A program made the position numbers and the translations under genes. Positions 17,698 to 26,761 of a stretch of 64,000 bases of DNA are shown here, piece by piece; position 1 is the first letter of the stretch, and each line of letters begins with the position of its first letter. The stretch is from Paractinoplanes toevensis (GTDB lineage: Bacteria; Actinomycetota; Actinomycetes; Mycobacteriales; Micromonosporaceae): NCBI RefSeq assembly GCF_018332695.1, contig NZ_BOQN01000010.1:62001-126000 (forward strand). The letters are read 5' to 3'. The notes beneath the pieces are model-generated. The model saw nothing but the letters and a program-made list of their open reading frames with translations, was not told where the DNA came from and made no database searches.

Positions 17698-18867
17698 CTA
17701 GATCGATTCGACCTCGGTCCACCGTGCGGTCGCCGCCGAGCGGGCCACCGCGTCCAGCACCAGCTGCACCTGCAGCGCGTCGGTGAACGACGGCGCCGGG
17801 TCCTTGCCGACGCCGATCGCCTCGATCAGATCGCGCATCTCGTGGGTGAACGAGTGCTCGTAGCCGATCAGGTGGCCCGGTGGCCACCACGCGGCCATGT
17901 ACGGGTGCTCGGGCTCGGTCACCAGGATCCGGCTGAAGCCCTGATCGGCGGCGGGCAGCGTGGCGTCGTAGAAGCCGAGCTCGTTCATCCGCTCGAAGTC
18001 GAACACCAGTGAGCCGAGCGAGCCGTTCAGCTCGACCCGCAGCCCGTTCTTGCGGCCGGTGGCGAACCGGGTCGCCTCGTAGGTGGCGATCGCCCCGCCG
18101 TCGAGCCGGGCCAGGAACAGCGCGGCGTCGTCCACCGTGACCTCGCCGCGTTCCGCGGAACCCGAGGCGGACAGCCCGGACGACGCCGTCGGCAGCGGCC
18201 GGGACTTCACGAACGTCTCGGTGGCCGCGGTGACCGACCGGATCGAGCGGCCGGTCACGAACTGGGTCAGGTCGATGATGTGCGCCCCGATGTCACCGAG
18301 CGCACCCGACCCGGCGACCTCCTTCCGCAGGCGCCAGACCAGCGGGAACTCCGGGTCGACGATCCAGTCCTGCAGGTAGACGGCGCGCACGTGGCGAATC
18401 TCGCCGATCCGGCCGGCCTCGACCATCCGGCGCATGAGAGCCACCGCCGGCACCCGGCGATAGTTGAAGCCGCACATCGTCCGTACGCCCCGGGCCTGGG
18501 CCGCGGTCGCGGCCGCGGCCATCTCCCGGGCCTCGGCCACCGAGTTGGCCAGGGGTTTCTCGCACAGCACGTGTTTGCCGGCGGCGAGCGCGGCGAGGGC
18601 GATCTCGGCGTGCGTGTCGCCGGGCGTGCAGATGTCGACCAGGTCGACGTCGTCCCGCTCGATCACCGATCGCCAGTCGGTGGTGTGCGACTCCCACCCC
18701 AGGCGCGCGGCGGCGGCGGCCACCCCGTCCGGAGAGCGGCCGCACACCACCCGCATCCGTGCCCACAGCGGCAGGTCGAACGCGTGGTTGACGGTGCGCC
18801 AGGCCTGCGAGTGCGCGGCGCCCATGAACGCGTAGCCGACCATGCCGACCCGCAGCTGTTCCGCCAT
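17698..18867 (-). CDS. Gfo/Idh/MocA-family NAD(P)-dependent oxidoreductase
   Basis: The protein has 389 residues. The Rossmann fold begins VGMVGYAFMGAAHSQAW (GxxGxxG-like). The conserved HVLCEKPLANSVAEA holds the EKP lysine, and GDIGAHIIDLTQF matches the catalytic GxH..D region near the middle. Family members oxidise or reduce sugars and inositols, such as myo-inositol 2-dehydrogenase. It is the fifth gene of the ROK-ABC operon, 27 bp after the binding protein, so it probably acts first on the imported sugar. A 474-bp gap separates it from the downstream isomerase-like genes. Confidence 0.92.
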   Translation of the reverse strand: MAEQLRVGMVGYAFMGAAHSQAWRTVNHAFDLPLWARMRVVCGRSPDGVAAAAARLGWESHTTDWRSVIERDDVDLVDICTPGDTHAEIALAALAAGKHVLCEKPLANSVAEAREMAAAATAAQARGVRTMCGFNYRRVPAVALMRRMVEAGRIGEIRHVRAVYLQDWIVDPEFPLVWRLRKEVAGSGALGDIGAHIIDLTQFVTGRSIRSVTAATETFVKSRPLPTASSGLSASGSAERGEVTVDDAALFLARLDGGAIATYEATRFATGRKNGLRVELNGSLGSLVFDFERMNELGFYDATLPAADQGFSRILVTEPEHPYMAAWWPPGHLIGYEHSFTHEMRDLIEAIGVGKDPAPSFTDALQVQLVLDAVARSAATARWTEVESI

Positions 18868-18894
18868 GAATCCCCCTGTTTTGAGGAAGTGAGA

Positions 18895-19935
18895 TCAGAA
18901 GCCAAGCTTCGCGTACTTGGCGGCGTTCTCCTTGGTGATCGTCTCGGACGCGAGGGTTATCTGCTTGGGGACCTGCAGCTCGACCAGGTCGTTCAGGCCT
19001 TTGCCCTGGCCGATCAGGCGGGCCAGCGAGATCGCCGAGGAGGCCATCGACGGGCTGTAGGTGACGGTCGCCTTCAGCACGCTGTTGTCGGCGGAGATGG
19101 CGTCGATGGCGGCCTTGGAACCGGCCCCGCCGACCATGAAGAACTCGCTGCGGTTGGCCTGCTTGATCGCGGCCAGCACGCCGATGCCCTGGTCGTCGTC
19201 GTGGTTCCAGAGGGCGTCCATCTTGGGCAGTGCCTGCAGCAGGGCGGTGGCCGACGCCTGACCCGAGTCGGCGGTGAACTCCGCCGGCCTGCGGTTGGCC
19301 ACCTTGAACCCGTACGCCGCAAGGGCCGTGTTGAAACCCTGGGTGCGTTCCTGGGTGAGCTCGAGCGAGTCGATGCCGGGGATCTCCCCGATGATCGGAT
19401 TGCTGACGCCCTTGGCCTTGAGCTGCGCGCCGATGTAGTCGCCGGCGGCCAGCCCCATGCCGAAGTTGTCACCCTTGATCTGCAGCCGGTAGGCGGCCTG
19501 CGACGGGAACGCGCGGTCGAGGTTGACCACCGGGATGCCGGCCCGCATCGCCTCGAGGCCGGTGGCGTTGAGCTCCTTGCCGTCGTGCGGCAGCATCACC
19601 AGCACGGTGGGCTTCTGCGCGATCAGCGTGGCCAGGGCGGCCCGTTGCGCGGCGGCATCGGCGCCGGCTTCGACCGTCTTGAGCTCCACATCGGTGTACG
19701 CGCCGGCCTGCGCCTTGGCGTTGTTGGTGATCGCGGCGATCCAGCCGTGGTCGGCGGCCGGTGCCGAGAATCCGATCACGACCTTCGTGCCCGGGGCGGC
19801 GTTCGCGTCCCCGCTGGAGTTGGTCTTGACCTGGGCGTCGGTGCCCGGGTCGTTGCTGGTGCAGGCGGTGAGAAGGGCGCCGGCGCTGACGGCCGCGCCG
19901 CCGAACAGAACGCGCCTACGGGACAAAGCGGACAT
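18895..19935 (-). CDS. Sugar ABC transporter substrate-binding lipoprotein
   Basis: The protein has 346 residues. An SRRR-containing N-terminus leads to a hydrophobic segment and the lipobox LTAC with C25 as the lipidated residue. The body is a periplasmic-binding-protein-1-like (RbsB-type) fold: VVIGFSAPAADHGWIAAITNNAKAQ, then IPVVNLDRAF and GFNTALAAYGF. It delivers a pentose, hexose or polyol to the permease encoded upstream in the operon. ATG 19935 has GGGAGGAA 4 nt before it, better than an ATG four codons upstream. Confidence 0.92.
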   Translation of the reverse strand: MSALSRRRVLFGGAAVSAGALLTACTSNDPGTDAQVKTNSSGDANAAPGTKVVIGFSAPAADHGWIAAITNNAKAQAGAYTDVELKTVEAGADAAAQRAALATLIAQKPTVLVMLPHDGKELNATGLEAMRAGIPVVNLDRAFPSQAAYRLQIKGDNFGMGLAAGDYIGAQLKAKGVSNPIIGEIPGIDSLELTQERTQGFNTALAAYGFKVANRRPAEFTADSGQASATALLQALPKMDALWNHDDDQGIGVLAAIKQANRSEFFMVGGAGSKAAIDAISADNSVLKATVTYSPSMASSAISLARLIGQGKGLNDLVELQVPKQITLASETITKENAAKYAKLGF

Positions 19936-19983
19936 GATTCCTCCCAAGGGGGTACCCGGATAGAGCGGCCCGGGTCGAAGAGA

Positions 19984-20985
19984 TCAGCGCTTGAGCAGTT
20001 GCGTGAGGGAGCGGTACCGGAACTGCTGGATCAACACGGCGGCGACGATGATGCCGCCCTTGACCATGTTCTGGACCTCGGTGGAGAGGTTGTTGATGGC
20101 GAAGAGGTTGGTGATCGTGGAGAACACCAGCACCCCGAAGAGGGCGCCGACGATGGTGCCGCGGCCGCCGGACAGCAGCGTGCCGCCGATGATCGCCGCG
20201 GCGATCGCGTCGAGTTCGTACAGGTTCGCCATGGCGGCCTGGGCACTGGTCGCCTGGGACGTCAGCATGATCGCGGCAATTCCGCAGCAGATGCCGGAGA
20301 GCGCGTACAGCATGAGGGTGTGCCGTTTGACGTTGATGCCGGCCAGCCGGGCGGCCTCCGGGTTGCCGCCGACCGCGACCGTGCGTCGGCCGAACGTGGT
20401 GCGGTTGAGCAGCACCCAGCCGGCCGCCACCACCGCGGCGAGGATCCACACCAGCAGCGGGATGCCGATCAGCTTGGTGGAGGCGATGTCGTTGATCGTG
20501 GCGTTCGCCGAGACCTGCGTCTGCTTGCCGGAGATCTGGGCGGCCAGGCCGCGGGCCGACACCAGCATGGCCAGGGTGGCGATGAACGGCACCAGCTTGC
20601 CGTACGAGATGAGGACGCCGTTGACGACGCCGACCGCGAGACCGACGACCAGCGCCGTGAAGATCATGCCGGCGGCGCCGTAGCTCTGGGTGGCGAGGGT
20701 GGTGGCCCAGACGCCGGACAGCGCGATGATCGCGCCGACCGACAGGTCGATGCCGCCTCCGATGATCACGAACGTCATGCCGACGGTGACCACGCCGATC
20801 GCGGAGGCCTGCTGCAGGATGGTCAGGACGTTGTTGCGCACCCAGGTCGGGTCGGAGTACAGCTCGGGCCTGGTGACGATCCCGATGATCACCAGGATGA
20901 TCAGCACTCCGACCAGACCCAGGTTGCGGATGACGCCGTCATCGATCTGGCGCGGACTCTTTGCCCGCACGGCCTCGGCGATCAC
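19984..20985 (-). CDS. Ribose-type sugar ABC transporter permease
   Basis: The protein has 333 residues and about ten hydrophobic segments. RbsC-family signatures are GGIDLSVGAIIALSGVWA in the first half and AAIIGGTLLSGGRGTIVGALFGVLVF in the second, the stretch that contacts the ATPase. The ATG overlaps the ATPase stop by 4 nt (ATGA), so translation is coupled. It forms the membrane channel with the neighbouring ATPase and binding lipoprotein. Confidence 0.94.
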   Translation of the reverse strand: MIAEAVRAKSPRQIDDGVIRNLGLVGVLIILVIIGIVTRPELYSDPTWVRNNVLTILQQASAIGVVTVGMTFVIIGGGIDLSVGAIIALSGVWATTLATQSYGAAGMIFTALVVGLAVGVVNGVLISYGKLVPFIATLAMLVSARGLAAQISGKQTQVSANATINDIASTKLIGIPLLVWILAAVVAAGWVLLNRTTFGRRTVAVGGNPEAARLAGINVKRHTLMLYALSGICCGIAAIMLTSQATSAQAAMANLYELDAIAAAIIGGTLLSGGRGTIVGALFGVLVFSTITNLFAINNLSTEVQNMVKGGIIVAAVLIQQFRYRSLTQLLKR

Positions 20986-22529
20986 GCGGGCTCCCCCTCC
21001 AACAAGGACCCCGCCATGACGAGGTCGAGAACGGTGTCTTCGTCGAGTTCCTCGGCCGGGGCCTCGTGGACGAGCCGGCCCTCCCGCATGACCAGGACCC
21101 GGTCGGCGAGGCCGAGCACCTCGGGCACCTCGCTGGAGACCAGCAGCACGGCCACCCCGTCGTCGGCGAGGCCGCGGATCACCTGGTAGAGCTCGGCGCG
21201 GGCGCCCACGTCGACGCCGCGGGTGGGTTCGTCGAGCAGCAGCAGTTTCGTGCCGCCGAGCAGCCAGCGGCCGACCACCACCTTCTGCTGGTTGCCGCCG
21301 GAGAGCGTGCGCGCCGGCCGGTCGACGTCGCGCGGCCGCAGCTCGAGCTGGTCGGCGGTCCGGAGCGCGGCGGCGCGCTCGTCGCGGGTGTCGGTGAAGC
21401 CGCCGTGCGCGAAGCCGCTGAACGACGCGAGGGTCATGTTCTTGTAGACCGGCTCGTCGAGCAGCAGCGCCTGGCTCTTGCGTTCCTCCGGCGCCATGCC
21501 GATGCCGCGGGCCACGGCCGCGCCGACGCCGGTGATCCGGCGGCCGTCCATGGTGACCGTTCCGCTGTCCGCGCGGCGGGCACCGAAGATGGTCTCCAGC
21601 AGTTCGGAGCGGCCGGAGCCGACCAGGCCGGCGATTCCCACGATCTCACCGGGGGCGACCGCCAGGGTCGCGTCGGCGAACTCGCCGTGCCGGGTCAGTC
21701 CCTCCACCACCAGGACCGGTTCGGCCTCGGGGGCCGGGCGCCGGGGTGGGAAGACGTACTCCATGCTGCGGCCGGTCATCCGGCCCACCAGTTCCCGGGT
21801 CGGGGTGCTGCGGGCCGGCAGGTTGGCGGCCGTCGTGCGGCCGTCCTTGAGGACCGTCACCCGGTCGCCGATCTCGCGGATCTCGGCGAGCCGGTGCGAG
21901 ATGTAGATGACCGCGATGCCCTGCGCGGTCAGTTCCCGGATGATCCGGAACAAGTTGGCGACCTCGTCGTGGGCAAGCACGGCGCTGGGCTCGTCCATGA
22001 CGATCAGCCGGGCATCGTGCGAGAGGGCACGCGCCATGCTGACGATCTGTTTGCCGGCGGCCGGCAGGTTCTTCACGAGCCGGCGCGGCGGGATCTCCGG
22101 GTGGCCGAGCCGGGCCAGGATCTGCCGGGTGCTGGCCGCCGACGACCGGCGCCGGGTGAAGCCGAACCGGCTCTGCTCGTGCCCGAGGAACGCATTTTCC
22201 GCCACCGACAGGTCGTCGACCAGGTCGAGCTCCTGGTAGATGGTGGCGATGCCGGCCCGCATGGCGGCCTGCGGGGTGACCGGTGCGAACGGTTCGCCGA
22301 GCCAGCTGATCTCGCCGCTGTCGGCGTGGTGCACGCCGGCCAGGACCTTGATGAGCGTCGACTTGCCGGCGCCGTTCTGCCCGAGCAGGCAGTGCACCTC
22401 GCCGGCCCGCACCTCGAGCTGGACACCGTCGAGCGCCCGGACACCCGGGAAGGTCTTGACGACATCGGTGAGACGCAGGACGGGGTCGCCACCCGTTGCG
22501 GTGCCGGCGGAGGCGGACGGGTCGCTCAT
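20982..22529 (-). CDS. Ribose-type sugar ABC transporter ATPase (duplicated)
   Basis: The protein has 515 residues with two fused nucleotide-binding domains, as in RbsA/MglA. The first has a full Walker A (GQNGAGKST), Walker B VMDEPSAVL and a signature region diverged to LPAAGKQIVSMA. The second has the degenerate P-loop GLVGSGRSEL and signature LSGGNQQKVVVGRW with LLLDEPTRGVD. This is the normal asymmetry of the class. It overlaps the ROK regulator stop at its start and the permease start at its end. Confidence 0.95.
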   Translation of the reverse strand: MSDPSASAGTATGGDPVLRLTDVVKTFPGVRALDGVQLEVRAGEVHCLLGQNGAGKSTLIKVLAGVHHADSGEISWLGEPFAPVTPQAAMRAGIATIYQELDLVDDLSVAENAFLGHEQSRFGFTRRRSSAASTRQILARLGHPEIPPRRLVKNLPAAGKQIVSMARALSHDARLIVMDEPSAVLAHDEVANLFRIIRELTAQGIAVIYISHRLAEIREIGDRVTVLKDGRTTAANLPARSTPTRELVGRMTGRSMEYVFPPRRPAPEAEPVLVVEGLTRHGEFADATLAVAPGEIVGIAGLVGSGRSELLETIFGARRADSGTVTMDGRRITGVGAAVARGIGMAPEERKSQALLLDEPVYKNMTLASFSGFAHGGFTDTRDERAAALRTADQLELRPRDVDRPARTLSGGNQQKVVVGRWLLGGTKLLLLDEPTRGVDVGARAELYQVIRGLADDGVAVLLVSSEVPEVLGLADRVLVMREGRLVHEAPAEELDEDTVLDLVMAGSLLEGEPA

Positions 22530-23704
22530 GACGCCTGCTCGAAGGCCATGTCGCTGGCCAGCACGGCCGCGCCGGTGACGCCGGCGCGACTGCCCAGTTC
22601 GGACAGCACGACCGGGAGGTTGCCGGTGGCCAGCGGCAGCGACCGGCGGTAGACGACGCTGCGGATCTCGGCCAGTAGCACGTGCCCGAGTTGGGCCAAA
22701 CCACCCCCGATCACGATCATCGAAGGATTGGCGAACGACACCAGGGTGGCGAGGACCCCGCCGACCCGCCGACCGCCCTCGCGGATCAGCCGGATACAGG
22801 TGACGTCCCCCTCGGCCGCGCCCTCCGCCACGTCCCGGGCGGTCAGCTCCTCCGCCCCGGCGAGCCGCTCGGCCAGCGCCGGCGACTCACCGGCCCGGGC
22901 CGCCGCGAGCGCGTCGCGGGCCAGCGCCGCCCCGCTGAACAGCGCCTCCAGACAGCCCGCGTTGCCGCAGGAACAGACCGGCCCGTCCGCATCGACCTGA
23001 ATGTGCCCGATGTCGCCGGCACACCCGTCGATCCCCCGATAGACCGTGCCGCCGAGGTGGATGCCGCACCCGATCCCGGTACCGATCTTGACGAACAGGA
23101 AGTCGTCCACCGAGTGCGCGACCCCGCCGTGCCGCTCGCCGATGGCCATGATGTTGACGTCGTTGTCCACCACGGCGGGGCAGCTGTGCTCGCGGGCCAG
23201 CAACTCGCGCACCGGGAAGCGGTCCCACCCGGGCATGATCGGCGGCGACACGGGCACCCCGTCGCGGAAGCTGACCGGGCCGGGCACCCCGATGCCCACC
23301 GCGTCGAGCCGCTCGTAGGCGCCGTCGATGCGCGCCTTGGCCAGCAGCTCGTTGACCCGCTGCAGGATCACCTTGGGCCCGGACCGGATGTCGGCGGCCT
23401 CCCGGTAGGCGGCCACCGTTTCCAGCCGCCCGTTCACCACCTCGATGTCGATCGAGCTGGCGCCGAGGTCGACCGCCGCGAACCGCAACCGGGGATGGAT
23501 CTCCACCAGCGTCGATCGCCGCCCGCCGCGCGAGGCCGCCATGCCCGCCTCGGCGATGAGCTCGACCCCGACCAGGCGCTCGACCTCGGCGAGGAGCCGG
23601 GGCCGGGTCAGCTCCAGCCGGTCGCCGAGTTCGGCCCGGGAAACGGCTCCTTCATCCCGCAGAAGTCGCAAAATCCGCAGGTGGGGCGCATCAGCGTGAA
23701 ACAC
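22526..23704 (-). CDS. ROK-family transcriptional regulator
   Basis: The protein has 392 residues. The N-terminal winged helix-turn-helix (LRILRLLRDEGAVSRAELGDRLELTRP) is followed by a ROK kinase-like domain with VDLGASSIDIEV, GIGVPGPV, VVDNDVN and IGTGIGCGI, and the zinc motif CSCGNAGCLE. Family relatives (NagC, Mlc, XylR) bind a sugar or sugar phosphate and leave DNA. I chose GTG 23704 because a GGAGG lies 5 nt upstream; a longer in-frame start at 23752 lacks one. It heads the ABC-dehydrogenase operon and probably represses it. A 30-bp inverted repeat ~100 bp upstream is a candidate operator. Confidence 0.9.
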   Translation of the reverse strand: MFHADAPHLRILRLLRDEGAVSRAELGDRLELTRPRLLAEVERLVGVELIAEAGMAASRGGRRSTLVEIHPRLRFAAVDLGASSIDIEVVNGRLETVAAYREAADIRSGPKVILQRVNELLAKARIDGAYERLDAVGIGVPGPVSFRDGVPVSPPIMPGWDRFPVRELLAREHSCPAVVDNDVNIMAIGERHGGVAHSVDDFLFVKIGTGIGCGIHLGGTVYRGIDGCAGDIGHIQVDADGPVCSCGNAGCLEALFSGAALARDALAAARAGESPALAERLAGAEELTARDVAEGAAEGDVTCIRLIREGGRRVGGVLATLVSFANPSMIVIGGGLAQLGHVLLAEIRSVVYRRSLPLATGNLPVVLSELGSRAGVTGAAVLASDMAFEQAS

Positions 23705-23800
23705 GGACACCTCCGGACGGCACTGTCGAACACCCGGTGTTGTGCCGGTCACACTAGGCTCGTTCTGCCACGCCAGTCCAGACCTTCTCCCAGATCTATC

Positions 23801-23830
23801 CCAACTTTCGTCACCAAAAGCAAAAGTTGG
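23801..23830. promoter_or_regulatory. Inverted repeat between ROK and BrkB genes
   Basis: CCAACTTT (23801-23808) and AAAGTTGG (23823-23830) flank a 14-nt A-rich spacer in otherwise GC-rich DNA. It lies 97 bp upstream of the ROK start and 153 bp upstream of the BrkB gene. It is a plausible ROK operator, unproven. Confidence 0.35.
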
Positions 23831-23982
23831 CAGCGAGGTCCGGTGCCGACACCCGGCCGGGGCGTTAGGAAGGCGCGCTCCGTGGGCATTGCAGTACTGG
23901 CCGTATTCGCACGTGGCGGGGAGGCAAGACCCGTGCGGAAGGCGGCCGCAACGCCCGTCTTCACCCGGAGGGGAAACCCGCT

Positions 23983-25131
23983 ATGAAGCTCTTCCACAAG
24001 TCCGACGCGGACGCCGACAACGACAAGCCCGCCGTCGCCGACCGCCGTTCGGAGGCTCGCGAAGGGCGGGACGACGAGGCGTACGCCCGCGGAAACGGCG
24101 ATTACGACACGGCCGCCGCGGCGACCACCAAGACCGGCCCCGAGCCGGACTACTCGAACCCGAAGACCCCGCCGGACGCCGGCCCCGACTCCCCCACCAG
24201 TCTCGGCGCCAAGGGGCTGTTCGCCGCGATCAAGCGAACCTTCAAGCAGTTCTCCGAGGACAACATCTCGGACTGGGCGGCCGCCCTCACCTACTACGGC
24301 GTGCTGTCGATCTTCCCGGGCGCGCTGGTGCTGGTGTCCCTGGCCGGCCTGCTCGGCCCGAACGGGCAGGACACGGTCAAGGACACGGTCGGCGAGCTGA
24401 CCGGCAACGAGCAGATCACCACCCTGGTCAACACCGTGCTCGACAACGTCAGCGACAGCGGCGCGTCCAGCTTCACCGCGATCCTCGGTATCGTGCTGGC
24501 CTTCTGGTCGGCCTCCGGTTACACCGCCGCCTTCATGCGCGCGTCCAACGCCGTCTACGACGTACCCGAGGGCCGGCCGATCTGGAAGACCCTGCCGATC
24601 CGGGTCTCGGTCACCGCGGTCATCGGCGTCATGCTGGTCGTGTCGGCCGTCATCGTGGTCTTCACCGGTGACGTGGCGCGGGTCGTCGGCGAGAAGCTCG
24701 GCTTCGGCGGGGTGGCCGTGACCACCTGGAACATCGCCAAGTGGCCGGTGCTGGTGGTCCTGATCAGCCTGATGTTCGCCATTCTCTACTGGGCGTCACC
24801 GAACGCGAAGACCGGCGGCTTCCGCTGGGTCAGCCCCGGCGGCATCTTCGCCGTGGTGCTGTGGCTCATCGCGTCCGGCGGGTTCGCGATCTATCTGGCG
24901 AACTTCGCCAACTACGACAAGACCTACGGCACCCTCGGTGGCGTCATCGCCTTCCTCGTCTGGCTGTGGATCTCGAACATCGCCATCCTGCTCGGCGCCG
25001 AACTGGACGCCGAACTGGAACGGGGCCGCGCCATCGCGGCCGGCCACGACCCCTCCGACGAGCCCTTCCTCGAACTGCGCGACGACCGCAAGCTCAAGAA
25101 GGGCAGCGACCGCGGCCTGAGCACCAACTGA
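23983..25131 (+). CDS. YihY/BrkB-family membrane protein
   Basis: The protein has 382 residues. A charged, probably disordered head of ~75 residues (many D, E, R and P) precedes the membrane domain. The family signature DNISDWAAALTYYGVLSIFPGALV is followed by about six membrane segments, including AILGIVLAFWSASGYTAAFM and GGVIAFLVWLWISNIAILLGAELDAELER. The family was once called ribonuclease BN in error and its function is unknown. GGAGGGG lies before ATG 23983. It is monocistronic and ends at a strong hairpin. Confidence 0.9.
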   Translation: MKLFHKSDADADNDKPAVADRRSEAREGRDDEAYARGNGDYDTAAAATTKTGPEPDYSNPKTPPDAGPDSPTSLGAKGLFAAIKRTFKQFSEDNISDWAAALTYYGVLSIFPGALVLVSLAGLLGPNGQDTVKDTVGELTGNEQITTLVNTVLDNVSDSGASSFTAILGIVLAFWSASGYTAAFMRASNAVYDVPEGRPIWKTLPIRVSVTAVIGVMLVVSAVIVVFTGDVARVVGEKLGFGGVAVTTWNIAKWPVLVVLISLMFAILYWASPNAKTGGFRWVSPGGIFAVVLWLIASGGFAIYLANFANYDKTYGTLGGVIAFLVWLWISNIAILLGAELDAELERGRAIAAGHDPSDEPFLELRDDRKLKKGSDRGLSTN

Positions 25132-25157
25132 CCGTCACTTCCCGGCAGCACACCCGC

Positions 25158-25189
25158 GGCCGCGCACCGACCTCGGTCGGCGCGCGGCC
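25158..25189. terminator. Bidirectional hairpin
   Basis: A 15-bp stem with one mismatch (GGCCGCGCACCGACC against GGTCGGCGCGCGGCC) and a 2-nt loop lies in the 60-bp gap between the convergent BrkB and ABC-2 permease genes. Confidence 0.85.
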
Positions 25190-25191
25190 GG

Positions 25192-26001
25192 TCACTTGCA
25201 CAGCATGCCGGTCATCCGGCGGCCCGCCACCGTGAGGCCGAGACCGAGCAGAGCCACCAGGTAGAGCACGTCGAGAGCCTGGGTCCAGCCCACCGGGCCC
25301 AGGCTCAGCGCGCGAGCCAGATCGACCGACCGGTACAGCGGCGTCACCTCGATCACCCAGCGCAACCACTGCGGGTAGGCCGTGGCCGGCACGAACGTGC
25401 CGGAGAACAGGAACAGCGCGAACTGCCCCGAAAAGATCAGGTCGAACTCCTGCCAGCTGCGGATCAGCGTGGAGATCGTCATGCCGAGCGCCCCGAATGC
25501 GAAGCCGATCAGGACGGCCGCCGGGAGCATCGCGAGGGCCCGCCCCGGTGTCGTCAGGCCCATCGCCACCATGATCACCAGGAACGCGGACGAGTAGAGC
25601 ACCCCGCGCACCATCGCCCAGGCCAGCTCGCCCAGGGCGATCTCGATGGGCCGCACCGGCGTCGCGAGGATCCCCTCGTACAGCCGCATGAACTTCATCT
25701 TCCCGAAGAAGTTGAAGGTCGTCTCGGACAGCGCACCGGTCATCGCCGACGCCGCCAGCATGGCCGGCGCCACGAACTCGGCGTAGCCGACCAGGCGCCC
25801 GTCCGGCAACGCGATGTCACCGATCAGCCCGCCCACGCCGACGCCGATCGAGAACAGGTAGAGCACCGGCTCCAGGAACCCGGAGACCAGCACCACCCAG
25901 TACATCGACCGCAGGGTGTTGATGTTGCGCTCGGTCACCGAGGCCGCGCGCCGGCCCGACCCCTCGAACGAGACCAGCCGCGGCAGAACCAGAGTCACCA
26001 T
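25192..26001 (-). CDS. ABC-2 type transporter permease
   Basis: The protein has 269 residues and six predicted membrane segments. ABC-2 membrane features are the N-terminal NTLRSMYWVVLVSGFLEPVLYLFSIGVGVG, then FNFFGKMKFMRLYEGILATPVRPIEIALGEL and LFLFSGTFVPATAYP. It is the second permease of a three-gene exporter, 1 bp after the first permease gene. The two permeases, similar in plan but different in sequence, probably form a heterodimer (DrrB/nodulation-type exporter of drugs, lipids or polysaccharide). Cargo unknown. Confidence 0.9.
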   Translation of the reverse strand: MVTLVLPRLVSFEGSGRRAASVTERNINTLRSMYWVVLVSGFLEPVLYLFSIGVGVGGLIGDIALPDGRLVGYAEFVAPAMLAASAMTGALSETTFNFFGKMKFMRLYEGILATPVRPIEIALGELAWAMVRGVLYSSAFLVIMVAMGLTTPGRALAMLPAAVLIGFAFGALGMTISTLIRSWQEFDLIFSGQFALFLFSGTFVPATAYPQWLRWVIEVTPLYRSVDLARALSLGPVGWTQALDVLYLVALLGLGLTVAGRRMTGMLCK

Positions 26002-26002
26002 C

Positions 26003-26761
26003 TCAGACCGCCAACCGGCGCCGGAACAGCCGGTGCGCCAGCAGCCACCCGGCCGCGCACCAGGCCAGCAGATAAACCACGTGCAGCAGGCCGAGCCACC
26101 CCGGCGCGAGCCCGAGCATGGCGTCCCGGCTCAACTCGACGCCGTGCCACAGCGGCAGCGCGTAGGCCACCCAGCGCAGCACCACCGGCAGCGACTCGAC
26201 CGGGAAGAACACCCCGGAGAACAGCGACATCGGCAGCACCGCGAACCGCATCAGGATCGCCAGGTAGCTGTCGCTGCTGACGCTCGCGCTGTACGCCACC
26301 GTCGGCGCCGCCACCGCCAGGCCCACGACCAGCGACACCACCAGGGTCATCGGCGCCCACCACGAATGCACCGCCCCGAACAGCGCCGCCACCCCGAGGA
26401 ACGCCGCCGCGCTGGTCAGCACCCGGAACAGCATGAACGCTAGGTGGCCACCCAGGATGTCGCCCACCCGCAGCGGCGCCGCGGCCTGCGCGAAGTAGAC
26501 CTTCAGCCACTCGAAGTAGCTCAGCACCGGCCAGGTCGCCTCGCCGAACGCCGCCTGCACCGCGGTCGACGCGATCAGACCCGGCACGATCCAGTCGAGA
26601 TAGGGAACGCCCTCGACGCCGCCGGACACGTAGGCCCCGACGCCGAGCCCGAAGCCCAGCATCGTCAGCAGCGGCAGGACCAGCGTGGACAGCGCGCTCG
26701 ACCGCCACGTGCGGCGGTAGTTGACCAGGTGGTACTCCAGAACGTACGCCCCGGCGACCAT
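26003..26761 (-). CDS. ABC-2 type transporter permease
   Basis: The protein has 252 residues. It opens with an elbow helix (VLEYHLVNYRRTWRSSALSTLVLPLLTMLGFGLGVGAYV), then TAVQAAFGEATWPVLSYFEWLKVYFAQAAAPLRVGDIL and the family motif LFSGVFFPVESLP, which parallels LFSGTFVPATAYP of its partner. ATG 26761 overlaps the ATPase stop by 1 nt (TGATG). It forms the membrane part of the exporter with the gene that follows it. A longer reading upstream lies inside the ATPase gene and is not real. Confidence 0.9.
   Translation of the reverse strand: MVAGAYVLEYHLVNYRRTWRSSALSTLVLPLLTMLGFGLGVGAYVSGGVEGVPYLDWIVPGLIASTAVQAAFGEATWPVLSYFEWLKVYFAQAAAPLRVGDILGGHLAFMLFRVLTSAAAFLGVAALFGAVHSWWAPMTLVVSLVVGLAVAAPTVAYSASVSSDSYLAILMRFAVLPMSLFSGVFFPVESLPVVLRWVAYALPLWHGVELSRDAMLGLAPGWLGLLHVVYLLAWCAAGWLLAHRLFRRRLAV

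Noticed and set aside
17560-18012. Cysteine-rich plus-strand ORF as a real gene
   Set aside because: Good ribosome site, but two thirds of it is antisense to a conserved dehydrogenase; kept only as a low-interest observation.
18280-21189. 969-residue plus-strand ORF
   Set aside because: It is antisense to the binding-protein and permease genes, which have full family motifs; the ORF is Gly/Arg/His/Asp-rich with no domain.
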